The notes: generated from the letters alone by a model not told the origin. A stretch of DNA of 64,000 nt from Thecamonas trahens ATCC 50062 (GCF_000142905.1 NW_013657663.1:330501-394500); one strand, 5' to 3'. Positions 11,474 through 22,135 are shown, numbered from the stretch's first letter. Program-made: numbers and translations.

Positions 11474-12623
11474 ATGGCGGACGACATGCCCACGTTCAAG
11501 CTCCTTCTCGTCGGTGACGGCGGTGTTGGTAAGGTAGGTAACAATAGAGTGCGAGAGTAGCCAGGTTTGCGTTCCAGCCGAGGTGCGTGGGGTACCTGCT
11601 TGCGGAAGCAAGGCGCCAGGCTGGCAATGAGGACACCCCCCGTCCCCCTTTTTCTACCCCGCCCGCAGCTGATGGACGAATCTTCGCGTAGGCTGCCTCC
11701 AATTTCGCGCCCATTTCCTTCTGCAGCCCTTGCGGTTGGTGCTTGCCGCTGGTGGTAGGCTGGTGCGTGCGTGCAGGGCTGTGTTATGACTTGGGTTGGA
11801 CTGTAGTAAGGTCGACCTGCTGCGCGGTGGGAACGTCCCGCTCAAGGTGTTGTGCTTGAGACGGCGCGCCGTCTGGCGCGCAGCTGGCTTTGGGTCGCCG
11901 TGAAGAGGATGGATGGCGAGAGGGGAGGCGGCGGTGGGGCGGGTGCAGCTCGGGCGTGCATGGCTTGATGTCGGGCAGACTCACCTGAGGACATGCCATG
12001 GCTGTGTGTTTGTGCGTGCGTGACTGTGCACAGACCACCTTTGTCAAGCGCCACATCACTGGCGAGTTTGAGAAGACGTACGTGGCCACGCTCGGCGTCG
12101 AGGTCAACCGGCTCGTCTTCCACACCAACCGCGGCCCGCTGCGTTTCAACGTGTGGGACACTGCTGGCCAGGAGAAGTTTGGCGGCCTCCGCGACGGGTA
12201 CTACATCCAGGGTGAGGCGGCTATCATCATGTTCGATGTCACCTCGCGCCCGACGTACAACAACGTCGCCAACTGGTACCGCGACCTGACCCGCGTCTGC
12301 ACCGACGCCATCCCCATTGTGCTTGTCGGTAACAAGGTCGACTCGTCGGCCCGCCAGGTCAAGGCCCGCCACATCATCTTCCACCGCAAGCGCAACCTGC
12401 AGTACTACGACATCTCGGCCAAGAACAACTACAACTACGAGAAGCCGTTCCTCTACCTCGCCCGCAAGCTCGTCGACGACCCAACCTCGAGATTGTCAAG
12501 TCGCCGGCCCTCGCTCCGCCGACCGTCGAGATCTCCGACGAGGCCAAGGCTGCCATGGAGGCCGAGCTCGCTAAGCTCCAGGACATCGCCGTGCCCGACG
12601 ATGGCGACGACGACCTGCTGTAA
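11474..12623 (+). CDS. RAN: Ran GTPase
   Basis: Ran drives nucleocytoplasmic transport and spindle assembly through the RCC1-generated RanGTP gradient. Exon 1 (11474-11533) encodes [20 protein letters not shown] and ends at a GTAGGT donor. After a 500-nt intron, exon 2 (from 12034) continues [20 protein letters not shown]. All G motifs are present: P-loop GDGGVGKT, DTAGQE with the Ran-specific [16 protein letters not shown], and SAK. The C-terminus ends DDGDDDLL, the acidic tail that contacts RanBPs. The frame breaks at the CCC 12480-12482 (after ARKLVDDP); one more C gives the expected NLEIV continuation and a total of 216 residues, the same as human Ran. An essential gene broken this way argues strongly for a sequencing undercall. 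The first intron is unusually long for this window. Confidence 0.97.
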
Positions 12624-13229
12624 ACTCGCTCGTTCTCACACACCATTTTAGCAGCAAGCTGATGTTGAGATTGAGACTGTGTGTCTGCGTGTGTGTGTGT
12701 GTGTATGTGTGCGTGGGCGCGTTGCTCGATGGTGGTAAAGCTGCTGAAGTGTCTGGCCAGGGTCAACAACTGGTGGGACGACTCATGCGAAGCAACAAAT
12801 GTAAAAAAACACAAAAAATCAACCCCGAACGACTAAAAATATACATTTTACATATACAACATTGTACTTTGCAAATACTTTTTAAAAATCATTCCACAGC
12901 TATACAGTCATATATATTTGTATGCATAAAAATATATAATGATATGTATATTTTGCTGTGAAGCAGCATGCGGCGCCCATTCCATCAAGCTTTCGGGTCT
13001 TTGCCTTCCTGCACGTCATGCATCACATCTATGAGCATAATGCCATGTTGCAAAGACAGAGCACACTGTGCTCTGTCAATTGCACTTGTCGGCTCAGCTG
13101 GTGAGGCAAACGGCCCCGTTTGCTGTCCTCGCGATGCCCATTCTGGTCACTCACCCACCAAGCAACGACGCTGGAGCTCGATGGCACAAGCGCTACTCTC
13201 CCAACCGCTGTTTACGCGACGTGCCACAG
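12624..13229. other. Intergenic spacer with (GT)n tract and AT-rich island
   Basis: This is the 606-bp convergent spacer between the Ran and E2-like stops. A GT-rich microsatellite lies at about 12678-12716. A strongly AT-rich block (about 12795-12962) of A runs and TATA-like steps stands out against the GC-rich surroundings. The remainder (12965-13229) shows no convincing coding frame. The AT block could hold the Ran polyadenylation region, but no gene is visible. Confidence 0.6.
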
Positions 13230-13927
13230 TCAGATAGCATGCATGCAAGTTGCGTCTCTCGCCCGCGCACAGAACGCGTCGATCTCTCCGATCCACAACT
13301 CGGCAGCTTCGTCGTTGAGCACCTCATAGCCCTGATCCGCATACAACGACGGATCGTCGAGGCCATCAAACACAAGCAGTTCGTGTAGTGCCTGCAGGAC
13401 GGTGGAGAGGCTCTCGGCCGGGGACCAGGCCTCGCCTAGGATGGGAAGCGAGACCGCGCCCGAGGCCGCATCTACGTAGGGATGAAAGACAGGCGTGACA
13501 AAGTGCAGCTCTGGCGGCGTGTACGGGTAGCCAACCGGCACATCGATGAGAACTTCAAAGACGCCACCCTCGTACGGCGAGCCTTGCGTCGAGACAAGCA
13601 CCATTCCGCGCAGCTGAGTGTAGTTGTCCTCCTCCAGCAGCGCGTACGACCAATCATCGGAAGGGTCCATCTTGTCCATCTCGAGCTCCTACCACCGCCC
13701 TCCCGCTCTCACACTGTAAGAACTGTCGGCATCACTCAGCTCCTCCTGCACCCCGCCATCCGTACCTGCTTCACGCGCTTAGCCCGCGCCCGCTCGCCTC
13801 GACTGCTCCCCGGGCGCGCGCCGCTGCGTTCCGACGCAGCCGAACCCGGTCGCGGGCTTGTCGCCCCAAGGCCACCGGTCAGATGCGCCCTTGTCACGTC
13901 GTCGCGCGAGCCTGCCCGTGACCCCAT
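13230..13927 (-). CDS. E2-like (UBC fold) protein lacking the catalytic cysteine
   Basis: The UBC fold is clear: RVKQELEMDKMDPSDDW for helix 1, then SPYEGGVFEVLIDVP, YPYTPPELHFVTPVFHPYVD, and WSPAESLSTVLQALHELL. Exon 2 (13688-13230) begins after GGTAG. A 77-nt intron with a GTACGG donor links it to exon 1 (13927-13766), which supplies the first half of helix 1 and a basic, low-complexity N-terminal extension of about 45 residues. An in-frame ATG at 13978 is an alternative start. Where E2 enzymes have the active-site Cys (G-x-V-C-L), this protein has AVSLPIL, encoded by TCG, and the HPN motif reads HPY. It is therefore probably a UEV-like or AKTIP-like pseudo-E2 that binds ubiquitin or a partner without forming a thioester. 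About 206 residues. Confidence 0.82.
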
Positions 13928-14282
13928 CCTCGCCCGGGTGTGCAGGACCTGGACAGGGCCGGCATCGTCGCCACCCATGCTGGGTTCGTCGCTCCGCCGG
14001 CGCCGCCCACCACCGCCACCACCACCGCCGCCATGCCGCTCGCCCTCTGTGTGTCTGCTACGCCCCCCACCCTGACTGCTCCCGCTGCGCGAGCGCCGCC
14101 GCCGTGGTTCCCGTCCCCGCCTGCGGTCCATGCTCTCGGCTGCGCAGCGCCGGCGAGACGTGTGTGTGCGTGGCCCTGCGCGACGCCCCCCGTCCCGCGA
14201 CGACGGCAGGCACCCATGTACGGCTACCCACACCACACCACTCCAACCACCCTCCTGCTTGGTTGTCGGCAAGGGCGCGGCC
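13928..14282. promoter_or_regulatory. Divergent upstream region
   Basis: This spacer separates the head-to-head E2-like and TPR-like genes. It is C-rich on the plus strand, with CCACCACCG-type short repeats near 14010-14035. No recognised element was found. Part of it may be 5' coding sequence of the E2-like gene if the upstream ATG at 13978 is used. Confidence 0.4.
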
Positions 14283-17080
14283 ATGTCTGCCACTGCCGCC
14301 TTTCTCGCAGACTCGCTGTGGGAGCTCCAGCTCGCCGCCGCCGCCGCGGGCGTGCCACACTCGGTGTCCGACGGCATCGCCGCAGTTCCCGGCCCGGCGG
14401 CCTGGGGGTCACGAACTGGCGCATCGGACAGCACCGCTGCTGCCGCGGGCGCGATTCTTGTCTCGCTCGCCACCCACGCTGCCTCTTCGAGCCCCGCATC
14501 TGATGCGCTGCTACCGGCTGCGCGTGCCGCCGCGGCTGCCGAGCGCCTCCTCGGCTGCGCGCCGCCAGTCGTTCTCCCGCTGCTGCCACCGCCGCCGTGG
14601 ACCTGGTCGGCCTCGGCTTCCGAACTCCATGCGGCCCGCGAGGCGATGGCCGCGCTTTGCGCCTCGCACGCCTCGCCCTGGCGTCTTCTCTCGTACGCGA
14701 CACACGTCTTTGGCGCAGTTGTCGAGTCGCTCCTCGACGATGCGCTCGCCGCCGCCGGCCTCGCCGTCGCTGATGTCGCCGTCTCTGTTGCCGTCATCGG
14801 CTCAGGCGCTGGACAACGCCTCTTCCCTTACCCCACACTGCAGCTATTAGTTATTGACGGTGGCGATCTCGGCCCGGACGTCCACCTCGTGGCGCGCTTG
14901 CTTGGCGCAGGCATCGCCGCGCTCGGCGAGACTCCGCTGGCCGTCCACGGCTTCAGCAGCGGCTCGTTTGTGCCCCCGGGCCTCCGTGTGGCAAACGCCC
15001 ACGCTCTACCCTTAGGCGAGGGCAGAACACCTGAAGTGTGTTGCGCGGGTTCTGCAACCAGCCTTGCGGCGCTTGCTCGCGATCCGGCGGCGCTCGCTCG
15101 CCTGGGCCTTCCGGCCTGGCGCCGCGTCCGATCGTTGCGGCTGGCTGGCTCGGATGCGCCGCATCAAGCTTTTCGCGCCGCGCTCGGTGAGCCATGCCCC
15201 GAAGCTGCGCGTGATCACCTCCGCACCTTGCTTGACGCCTGGTTTGCTCTCGATTGGCTGGTTCCATACGCCGAAGCGCCGGCCGGGCCATCCGCCGCCA
15301 TTCTCCCGCCGACGCCGACCGGCTATGTCTCGCCTCTGAGCGTTTTTTCTTTGTGAGTGAGCTTATTGATAACTGGGCGATGTGTGCTCTGCTCGGGACC
15401 ACGAGCTCGAATGCGGTCACCGACGTGCCCCAGCTCGCCACTCTCTCCAGCTTGCACTGTGCAGGCAGCGTGAATGATGAGCTCGCCGCAACCCTTGAGA
15501 GTGCAATCGCCACCCTTGCCCAGCTCGCGCTCGACACCCAGCTCTTCTACGGCCGCGCCGATGACGCAGCCTACTTTGACGAGCCGGCTACACCGCCGTG
15601 GCCGTTTGATGTCTCCTCAATGGGATACGGCGCCGGCGTCAACGCCGCCGATGATTGCGACTCGGGCGCGGTTTTTGTCCTCTCTGACAGCCAGGCTGCG
15701 GACTTGATCTCGGCCGTCGCTGCGGTTGCACGTCTCGCGCGCGACCTTGACCTGGCCCTTGCCGTTGACAGTGTTGACATGGCGAGTGTCCGGATCGGCG
15801 ACCTTCGCCGCGCGCCGCGGTTGCTGGAGCAAGGTGTGGCTCTTTGCCACCTCGGCCGTCACGCTGAGGCGCTCGAGGCACTCAAACCACTGCTGGGCGG
15901 ACGGCATCCACCAAGTGCCGACTACGCCGGATCGTTGCACATCACAGCTGCGATTGCGAATTTATGTCTCGGAGGGCCTTGCACGTCGGTAGCGGCGGTA
16001 TTGGCGGACCACTGTGCCCGCGCCGGCTCATCGCACTCTCAGCGCGAGTCTCGTGCTCTGGCACTGCTCGATGGCCTCGCCTCCTGGATGAGCTGCGGCG
16101 AGTGGGAAGCATGCCGCGCAGCGGCGGCAGCACACGCCGGTCCGACAGCCGCCATTCCACTCCAATTGGCTGCGGCCGTGGTGGCAACCAGCGCCGGCGC
16201 ACTGGACGAGGCCTATGCCGCGAGCTGCGCTGCACTCAAGAGCGCCACCACTGGCGTGCCGTTTGTGGCGCCCGCCACCGCGGCAGCCGTCCATGCGGCC
16301 ATGGCTTCGGTGGAAGATGCGCGCGTCGCGCCGCGGGTTGCCCTCGACTACCACGCTGCCGCAGTGGCAGCGGCACAGCAAGCATACAACGACGGTTCAG
16401 ACGCCACCGAGACGCTAGCGTACGCACCGCCTGTTGGTGCGCCGACGTGGAGCGCGCGCTCGCCCGCCGTAGCGCTCATTGCGGCCCAACTGGCACATGG
16501 CGGAGCGCTCAAGGCCAGAGGACAGCTCAACGCGGCGTGCGCGAGCTTCCGACAAGCCGCGCGACGGGCGCTCGACATCCACACCTTTCGATGCGCGCCG
16601 GCGATGGCAGCGGCGGCGCTGGAGCACCTTGGCACAACCGAGTTTCTCGCCAGCGAGGTCGCCAGCGAGGTCGCCAGCGAGCACGCCACCGATGGTCGTG
16701 GGCGAGCCGTCAACGCGCTTGCACTTAGCGTCGCCATTCGCGACCACGTGCTGGAGCGACACGATGCCGCGCTTGGGCGAATGCTCAACAATCTTGCGGT
16801 GGCACAGGCCCGGCTCGGCGGCCTGTCCGCGAGCGAGGCACTACTCACCCGCAGCCTCACGCTCTGCGGAGAGGACACAGTCTCGCGGACAATTGCTGCT
16901 CGCATCCACCAAAACCTGGAGATGATTCACACGGCGCAGCAAAGGTGCTCGGCAGCCATCGACGCAGGCGCAGCCAAGGACGTGGCAGACTTTCTTGCTG
17001 CTGCCCCGGTGGCGAGCTCGGCAAGCCTAGCCGCTCGCGCGGTGGCGTCGCTTCACACCGCTCACCCAGCTTCATCGTAG
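14283..17080 (+). CDS. Large Ala-rich helical protein with TPR-like C-terminal half
   Basis: About 932 residues once one frame break is bridged. The N-terminal half (14283-15340) is Ala/Leu-rich and contains a segment AVIGSGAGQRLFPYPTL followed by LLVIDGGD, faintly like the GS...D region of nucleotidyltransferase folds; that resemblance is only suggestive. The second half holds helical repeats of TPR type: RLLEQGVALCHLGRHAEALE, ASFRQAARRALDI, and LNNLAVAQARLGGLSASEAL. The frame changes by -1 at a T6 run (15343-15348) just before an in-frame stop, and one extra T gives LSVFFFVSELIDNW and restores a single ORF. The start ATG is in good context, 355 bp from the divergent E2-like start. The last 19 bp overlap the stop of the convergent membrane-protein gene. 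No orthologue is recognised; a scaffold role is a guess. Confidence 0.65.
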
Positions 17081-18765
17081 TCCGAGTAGTACGAGTAGAC
17101 TTCTTCGTAGTCTGTAGTAGACATGCCAGTCGAGCCGCGTGAGCCCAAGTTGGCTGGCGAAGCTAGCGGCGACGAGACTCGCGGTGTAGAGATCGCTGCC
17201 AGCGACCGAGACTGTTGTGTGGCAGCTGGGCTCAGCGGCGCAACTTCCTGCTCCTCGACGTTGGTGTACGAGACGCCGCGCAAGACCACAGTGTCAATGT
17301 CGGCGAGAGTGAGCGAGGGATGCGGATTGGAGACGGCGACCTCAAAGCCGAGACCGGAAAGAGCATGTACAAACGAGTCACGTCGAGTCTGGGCGCCAAA
17401 CGAGCCGGAGACCGCCGAAGAGACTGCCGAGCACACATCGGAGACGGACGACGACCGATCGCGGGCCGAGTCCCAATTGTCCGAGTCGGACCAGGGGGTC
17501 GATGAGCGGGCCGAGTCCAGCGGGCGATCGGGCCTGCTAACCTTGCGGGCAAGGTCGCGCGCTGCCTTGCCGCGGGCGAGCTCGCGGGCGAGCATGGCCT
17601 TTCGACGGGTCTCGCCGGCGCGGACCTGGGCTTGAAGCTGGACTCGAATGCGGTGTGCACGGATGAGGTTGTGGGCCGAGACCGGCTGGCGGCCGGGCGG
17701 AGTCGGGTTGTTGCGGTAGAGGTAGCCGATGAGCGCCATGAGCGTGCCCTTGGGCGAGACGCCGACGAGGCGTCCGCGGCGGACGCACGCATTGTTGCAA
17801 CACATCCAGCACTCAAAATCGGCCTCGCCGTACGGGCTCCAGTACCACGCGTTCATCCGCTCGTCAAAGTCGAACCAGACCGTGGTGATCAGCGAGTCAG
17901 CCGCAAGGTCGGTCACCTTGTACCAGCCTGTTCGCGGCGAGGGCTTGCCTAGCTCGCGCGGGATGGTCGGCATGCGATGGCGACCGCCGCGTGCCGCAGT
18001 CTCAAACGAGTCGCGCATGTGTGCCGGTGCATTAAACCAATCACGATGCGCCGTAGGCGTCGGCGTCGTTGCCATCGGCAGGCTTGACGACGGTGTCGAT
18101 GCCGCCGACGTCTCTGCGGCCGCCGGCCATCGTGGCGGGCCGCGCCGGACCGTGAGCGTGTCCGTGGGCGATGTCGCCGGCAACGGCTCGTCACCGGCCC
18201 TGATGGCACCTACCGCCGGCGACGGCGGAATGACAAGCAAGCCAGGCACCGGTGGCACCCCGCCACCGCGCTTGGCGAGACCCTCGGCAAACGAGCCCGA
18301 CTCGCCGCCCGATGACAGCGTCTTGATCCCGCGGTGCGCGCCACACCCCGAGGCCGCGTCCGGCGCAACCGAGCCCGATGGCGGCGTCACCTTGAGCAGC
18401 GATGGGGTTGGATGGGCGGTGCCACTGTGGCGACCAGCATCGCGGTGGCGAGCGTCGTGGCGGCCAGACCGAGAGCGCCCGGCCTCATAGCGGCATGCGG
18501 CGGCGGCCTTGGCCCGCGCTGCCCGCTCAGCCTTTCGCTCGCGGTGGGCAAGTACACCGCGCCAGACCACCACCACCACACACAACAGACCCAGTGCGAC
18601 CGAGAGCGCAATAGCGGCAACAGCAGCGCCCGAGAGCGTGGCGCCGGGCGGCGGAGGCTCGGCAGCGTCAGTCGGTGGCGGCGGAGGCTGCGCAACGACA
18701 GCCCCGGTGACCAGGACGACGGCGACGGTGGCGACGGCGACTAGCCATGCTACAGTCTGCGGCAT
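17062..18765 (-). CDS. Type I membrane protein with Ser-rich cytosolic tail
   Basis: 567 residues. I chose the ATG at 18765 because it begins a clean signal peptide (MPQTVAWLVAVATVAVVLVT). A Pro-rich linker (QPPPPPTDAAEPPPPG) follows, then one membrane span, AVAAIALSVALGLLCVVVVV, and a basic stop-transfer sequence. The cytosolic part contains a conserved-looking block with many aromatic and Cys residues (WYKVTDLAAD, VWFDFDERMNAWYWSPYG, CWMCCNNAC) embedded in Ser/Pro-rich sequence. The C-terminus is Tyr/Asp-rich (YEEVYSYYSDYDEAG), with several tyrosines in an acidic context that could be phosphorylation sites (inference). An upstream in-frame extension exists but has no signal character. The coding end overlaps the convergent TPR-like gene by 19 bp. 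Family unknown. Confidence 0.7.
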   Translation of the reverse strand: MPQTVAWLVAVATVAVVLVTGAVVAQPPPPPTDAAEPPPPGATLSGAAVAAIALSVALGLLCVVVVVWRGVLAHRERKAERAARAKAAAACRYEAGRSRSGRHDARHRDAGRHSGTAHPTPSLLKVTPPSGSVAPDAASGCGAHRGIKTLSSGGESGSFAEGLAKRGGGVPPVPGLLVIPPSPAVGAIRAGDEPLPATSPTDTLTVRRGPPRWPAAAETSAASTPSSSLPMATTPTPTAHRDWFNAPAHMRDSFETAARGGRHRMPTIPRELGKPSPRTGWYKVTDLAADSLITTVWFDFDERMNAWYWSPYGEADFECWMCCNNACVRRGRLVGVSPKGTLMALIGYLYRNNPTPPGRQPVSAHNLIRAHRIRVQLQAQVRAGETRRKAMLARELARGKAARDLARKVSRPDRPLDSARSSTPWSDSDNWDSARDRSSSVSDVCSAVSSAVSGSFGAQTRRDSFVHALSGLGFEVAVSNPHPSLTLADIDTVVLRGVSYTNVEEQEVAPLSPAATQQSRSLAAISTPRVSSPLASPANLGSRGSTGMSTTDYEEVYSYYSDYDEAG

Positions 18766-19040
18766 GGTCGCTCGCCCTCCTCCTTGGCCTCGAGTCGGGT
18801 GTGGGGTGTGAGCCACCCCCCTCCCCCCTCTTCCCCTGCCCCTGCCCCCGTCCGGGATCCTGCCCCGGCACCGGGTCACCGCCCGCCTGCCCGATCCGTT
18901 GACTGACCGCACTCGAGGCCGAGCTGCGGGCTCCGACTGGACCGGCACGCCTCTCTCCTCGCTCCAGCCGACTCTCGCCCGACTCTCGCCCGCCTTGGCC
19001 GCAGCGCCCTGCACCCTTACATCTGCTACAGCTCCACGCG

Positions 19041-19331
19041 ATGGCGCAACCCGGACCGCGGCGCAGATGCTCGGGCGAGGATGCCCTCTGTGCGGCGGCG
19101 GCGGCGCTGTGGACGGCTGCCGATGCCGACGCTGTCGCTGCCTGGAACGCCGGGACTAGCATGGCGCGGTCAGCATTGCGGCGCGATGGACGGGTGCCCG
19201 CTGATGAGCTTCTCCGCCGGCGCTGGACCGAACATCACGAAGATGGGGCTCGGCCCCAGGTGACGGGCGCGTCGAGCAGCGCAGTCGACAACGACGCGTG
19301 GCTGGTGGCATGGCTGGATGACGAGTGCTGA
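19041..19331 (+). CDS. Small hypothetical protein (96 aa)
   Basis: A short ORF divergent from the type I membrane protein gene and convergent with MBF1. Its product is Ala/Arg/Asp-rich: SGEDALCAAAAALWTAADAD, then ELLRRRWTEHHEDGA, and a C-terminal NDAWLVAWLDDEC. The amphipathic, Trp-bearing pattern and balanced composition make it a plausible real gene, but no family is recognised, and in GC-rich DNA a chance ORF of this size is possible. There is no visible intron. Confidence 0.4.
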   Translation: MAQPGPRRRCSGEDALCAAAAALWTAADADAVAAWNAGTSMARSALRRDGRVPADELLRRRWTEHHEDGARPQVTGASSSAVDNDAWLVAWLDDEC

Positions 19332-19453
19332 TGTGGGTAAACAGGAAGTTTGGTGATGGTGATGATAAAGCGGTTGCTGATGGCTGTCTTTGCTGCCCAG
19401 CGCTCTACTACAGCTTGGTCGGCCCAGCCGGCCTCTTGACTGGCGCACTCTCT

Positions 19454-19758
19454 CTAGTCATACGTCCGAGCTGTCTTCTTCTTCTTCTTGCCGCCACGGA
19501 GCTTGGTGCCGAGGGCGCGCTCAAGCTTGGAGAGGATGGCCTGGTTGGGGATGGCGGTGCCGCGCTCGTACGAGTTGACAACAGTTGGCTTCTCGTTGAT
19601 GGCGGTGGCAAGCTGCTTCTGAGTCATGTTCTTGGCCTGGCGCGCCTGCTGGATCTTCTTGGCCACCGTCAGCTGAACCTTAGCAATCCGCTGCGGCTCG
19701 TCTGCATCGTCGAGCTTGCGGAGGTTCACACCGCCGCCGCGTGCTGCGTTGGAGGTAG
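19454..19758 (-). CDS. MBF1: Multiprotein bridging factor 1 (3' exon), 5' end in assembly gap
   Basis: MBF1 is a small transcriptional coactivator that bridges bZIP-type activators and TBP; it also acts at collided ribosomes. This exon encodes the conserved C-terminal half: a linker (NLRKLDDADEP), then the Cro/C1-type helix-turn-helix KIQQARQAKNMTQKQLATAI, NEKPTVVNSYERGTAIPNQA, and the end KLERALGTKLRGGKKKKK, followed by TARTYD. The acceptor CTCGCAG lies just upstream (19759-19765). Beyond it the intron is a run of GA/GT-rich simple sequence leading into 100 Ns. The N-terminal MBF1 domain is not visible on the far side, so at least one exon is missing in the gap. It is divergent from Nup85. 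Confidence 0.93.
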
Positions 19759-19883
19759 CTGCGAGGGTGGAGGGTGTGGGTGAGTGAGGGCCGCCCGGGG
19801 GTGGGGGTGGGGGTGGGGTGGGGGGGGGAGGGGGAGGAGAGGAGGAGGGAGGGGGAGAGGAGGGAGGAGGAGAGGAGGAGGGA

Positions 19884-19983
19884 NNNNNNNNNNNNNNNNN
19901 NNNNNNNNNNNNNNNNNNNNNNNNNNNNNNNNNNNNNNNNNNNNNNNNNNNNNNNNNNNNNNNNNNNNNNNNNNNNNNNNNNN
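19884..19983. other. Assembly gap (exactly 100 N)
   Basis: One hundred N bases, the conventional placeholder for a gap of unknown length. It is flanked by purine-rich simple repeats and a C7 run. It removes the 5' exon(s) of MBF1, the first residues of Nup85 and the promoter between them. Confidence 0.99.
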
Positions 19984-20003
19984 CCCCCCCCACATAGCCG
20001 TGC

Positions 20004-22135
20004 GGACTGGCCTTTGAAGGGGCCAGGCAACCAACTTGCGGTCTTTGCCGCCACCGCGAAACGCCCGCCCACCGCCGCCCGCGCTCCGCGCTGCTGCCGC
20101 CACTGCCGCCCACCACCCGGCCTCGGCCTCGCCGCTCGCCCTCTACGCCTGGGATGCCTTCCCCGCTTGGACCGATCCGCTGCTGGCCGAGTCGCACGGC
20201 ATCTTTGTCGCTCTTCAGCACGCCGCCGCTGCGGCAGCCGCGGCAGCCGCAGAGGACGACACCGGCGCTGGAGTCGCTCCCTCCTTGGGTGAGACAGCAC
20301 CGGGCGGCCGTGGCGTGGGCGCACTTTCGCGGGCGCGTGTCGTCGACGCCTCGCGCCACTATCGGGCCACCATACATGCCCAGATCCTGGCGCTCAAAGA
20401 CCGCGAGGCCCGCCTTGCCGAGGCGTTGGCGGTCGCCGACGCTGACGGCGACACCTCCGCCGCTGCCGTCGCCGAGCAGGAGCTGGCAGACGCTGCCGAC
20501 CAGTCGCTGCTGTACGAGTCGGCCGAGCTCATCTGGCACCTTGTCGAGGTATTCTTCATTGCTGCGCCGTCGTCGGGCCTCATCGCCCCGCTCCTTCTCG
20601 ACTGGCTCCAGCTTCACGTTCCTGTCGATGGCGTGCTTGATGTGGCTTCGGCCCCGGCCCCGCTCGCACATCCAGACTTTTGGTTCGTCATCCAGCGCCT
20701 AGTCCTCCAGGGCCGCATGGACACTGCGCGCGAGCTCATCGGCTCGGTCACCTCGCAGGACATGGCAGAGCTTGACCTGCTCTCTGTCACCGCCGAGGCA
20801 CTCGGTTCCATGCCGCTCCCCTCGCCGGCCTCCCCGCTCACCGAGTACCTTCCGGCGTGGAAGGCCTGGCACGATTCGGTGGCGGCCATGGTCGCGTCAT
20901 CGCCGGATGTGCAATCCCATCCCGAGCTGAGCAACATCTTTGCCCTCCTCCTCGGCTCAGAGACCGCCCTCGTCAACGCCGCCACGTCGTGGTACGAGCT
21001 GCTTGTCGCCCGCATGCTCTTCGTCGACCCGGCAGTCAAGATCCACGACGTCAAGTCACACACAGCGCCGGCCATTGCTGCCGTCGAGGGCGATGACCCG
21101 GCGCTTCGCTCGGTTGACCTCGTCCTCCTCGCCGTCATGAACCGCGACATCCACACCACCCTCCGCTACTGCGTCGCCCTCATTGGCTCGCACTGGTTCG
21201 TCGCACACCTCACCGACCTTCTCGCACACGTCGGCGCCATCGAGTCGTTTGCCCTCGGCTTTGGCACCTCGCTCCGCGAGTTCTTCCTCCTCGAGTACGG
21301 CCTCAAGCTCATGTCGTCGCGCCACCACTGGCAGCTCGCCGCCACCTACTTTTCGCATGCTCCGAGCCTCGGCGCTGCCCACATGGCTGCCCTCCTCGAG
21401 ACCACACCACATCCCACCGCCGCCAAGACCCGCAAGCTCATCAACACCGCGCTGTTCCACGGCCTGCCGCGCCTCGCCACCTCCATCCGCGCCGTCCGTG
21501 CTCGCGCCTACCTCGACGCCAACGCACTTGTCCCGGCCCTCAGCTGGTACCTCGCCGCACGCTCGCCCACTGCTGTCTCGGCCGTCGCCGACCGCATCAT
21601 TGACCTCGCCATCGCCACCGACGCCCTGCCGGATCTGCACATGCTCGACGCGCTGGGGCCTGACTTGGTCGTCTCGGAGCGCCTCGCCTTTCTCGCAAAG
21701 TACCGCGAGTTTGACGTCCTCTCCCGCGCCGGCGATCTTGCAACCGCAGCCACCCTCCTTGCCAAGCTCCTCGCATCCCACATCGTCCCGCGCCGCCTCG
21801 TTCTTCCGCTCCTCCGCCAGGCCGTCCCGCTCCTAGAAGCGCCGGACGCCCTCTTCTCCGCCCAGGAAACCTACGCTCTCATGGCCGTCCTCGCAGACGT
21901 CTCCCACGACCACCGCTCCCCGCCCACCGCCCGTGTCGACGCGCAGCTCATCTCGCTCGCCCTCTCGCGCAACCTCGCCCGCGCCCTCCTCGACACCCCC
22001 ATTCCCACCAAGCCTCACCTCGCGGCCTCCTCCGCCCCGCCGTCACATCCGGCCTCGCACAAGCCGCCCGCACCCAACGCCTCCTCCTCGGTCTTCAACG
22101 TCACCATCTCGGCCGACCGCTTCCACCGTGTTTGA
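20004..22135 (+). CDS. NUP85: Nucleoporin Nup85, 5' end truncated by gap
   Basis: Nup85 is a scaffold subunit of the Y (Nup107-160) complex of the nuclear pore; in animals the complex also binds kinetochores. Alpha-solenoid landmarks of the family are clear: LLAESHGIFVALQ, SLLYESAELIWHLVEVFFI, HPDFWFVIQRLVLQGRMDTA, HWFVAHLTDLLAHVG, REFFLLEYGLKLM, SERLAFLAKYREFDVL, and SLALSRNLARALLD near the end. The N-terminal segment DWPLKGPGNQLAVFAATAK (about 20007-20065) matches the expected family start but lies in another frame (+1) from the rest, so there are one or more base errors between about 20065 and 20095. The start codon is probably in the gap a few residues upstream. Near-complete length, about 700 residues. 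It ends 85 bp from the convergent Rod gene. Confidence 0.93.

Noticed and set aside
13736-14797. 353-codon minus-strand frame
   Set aside because: Only its last part (13766-13927) is used, as exon 1 of the E2-like gene; the rest is antisense to the TPR-like gene.
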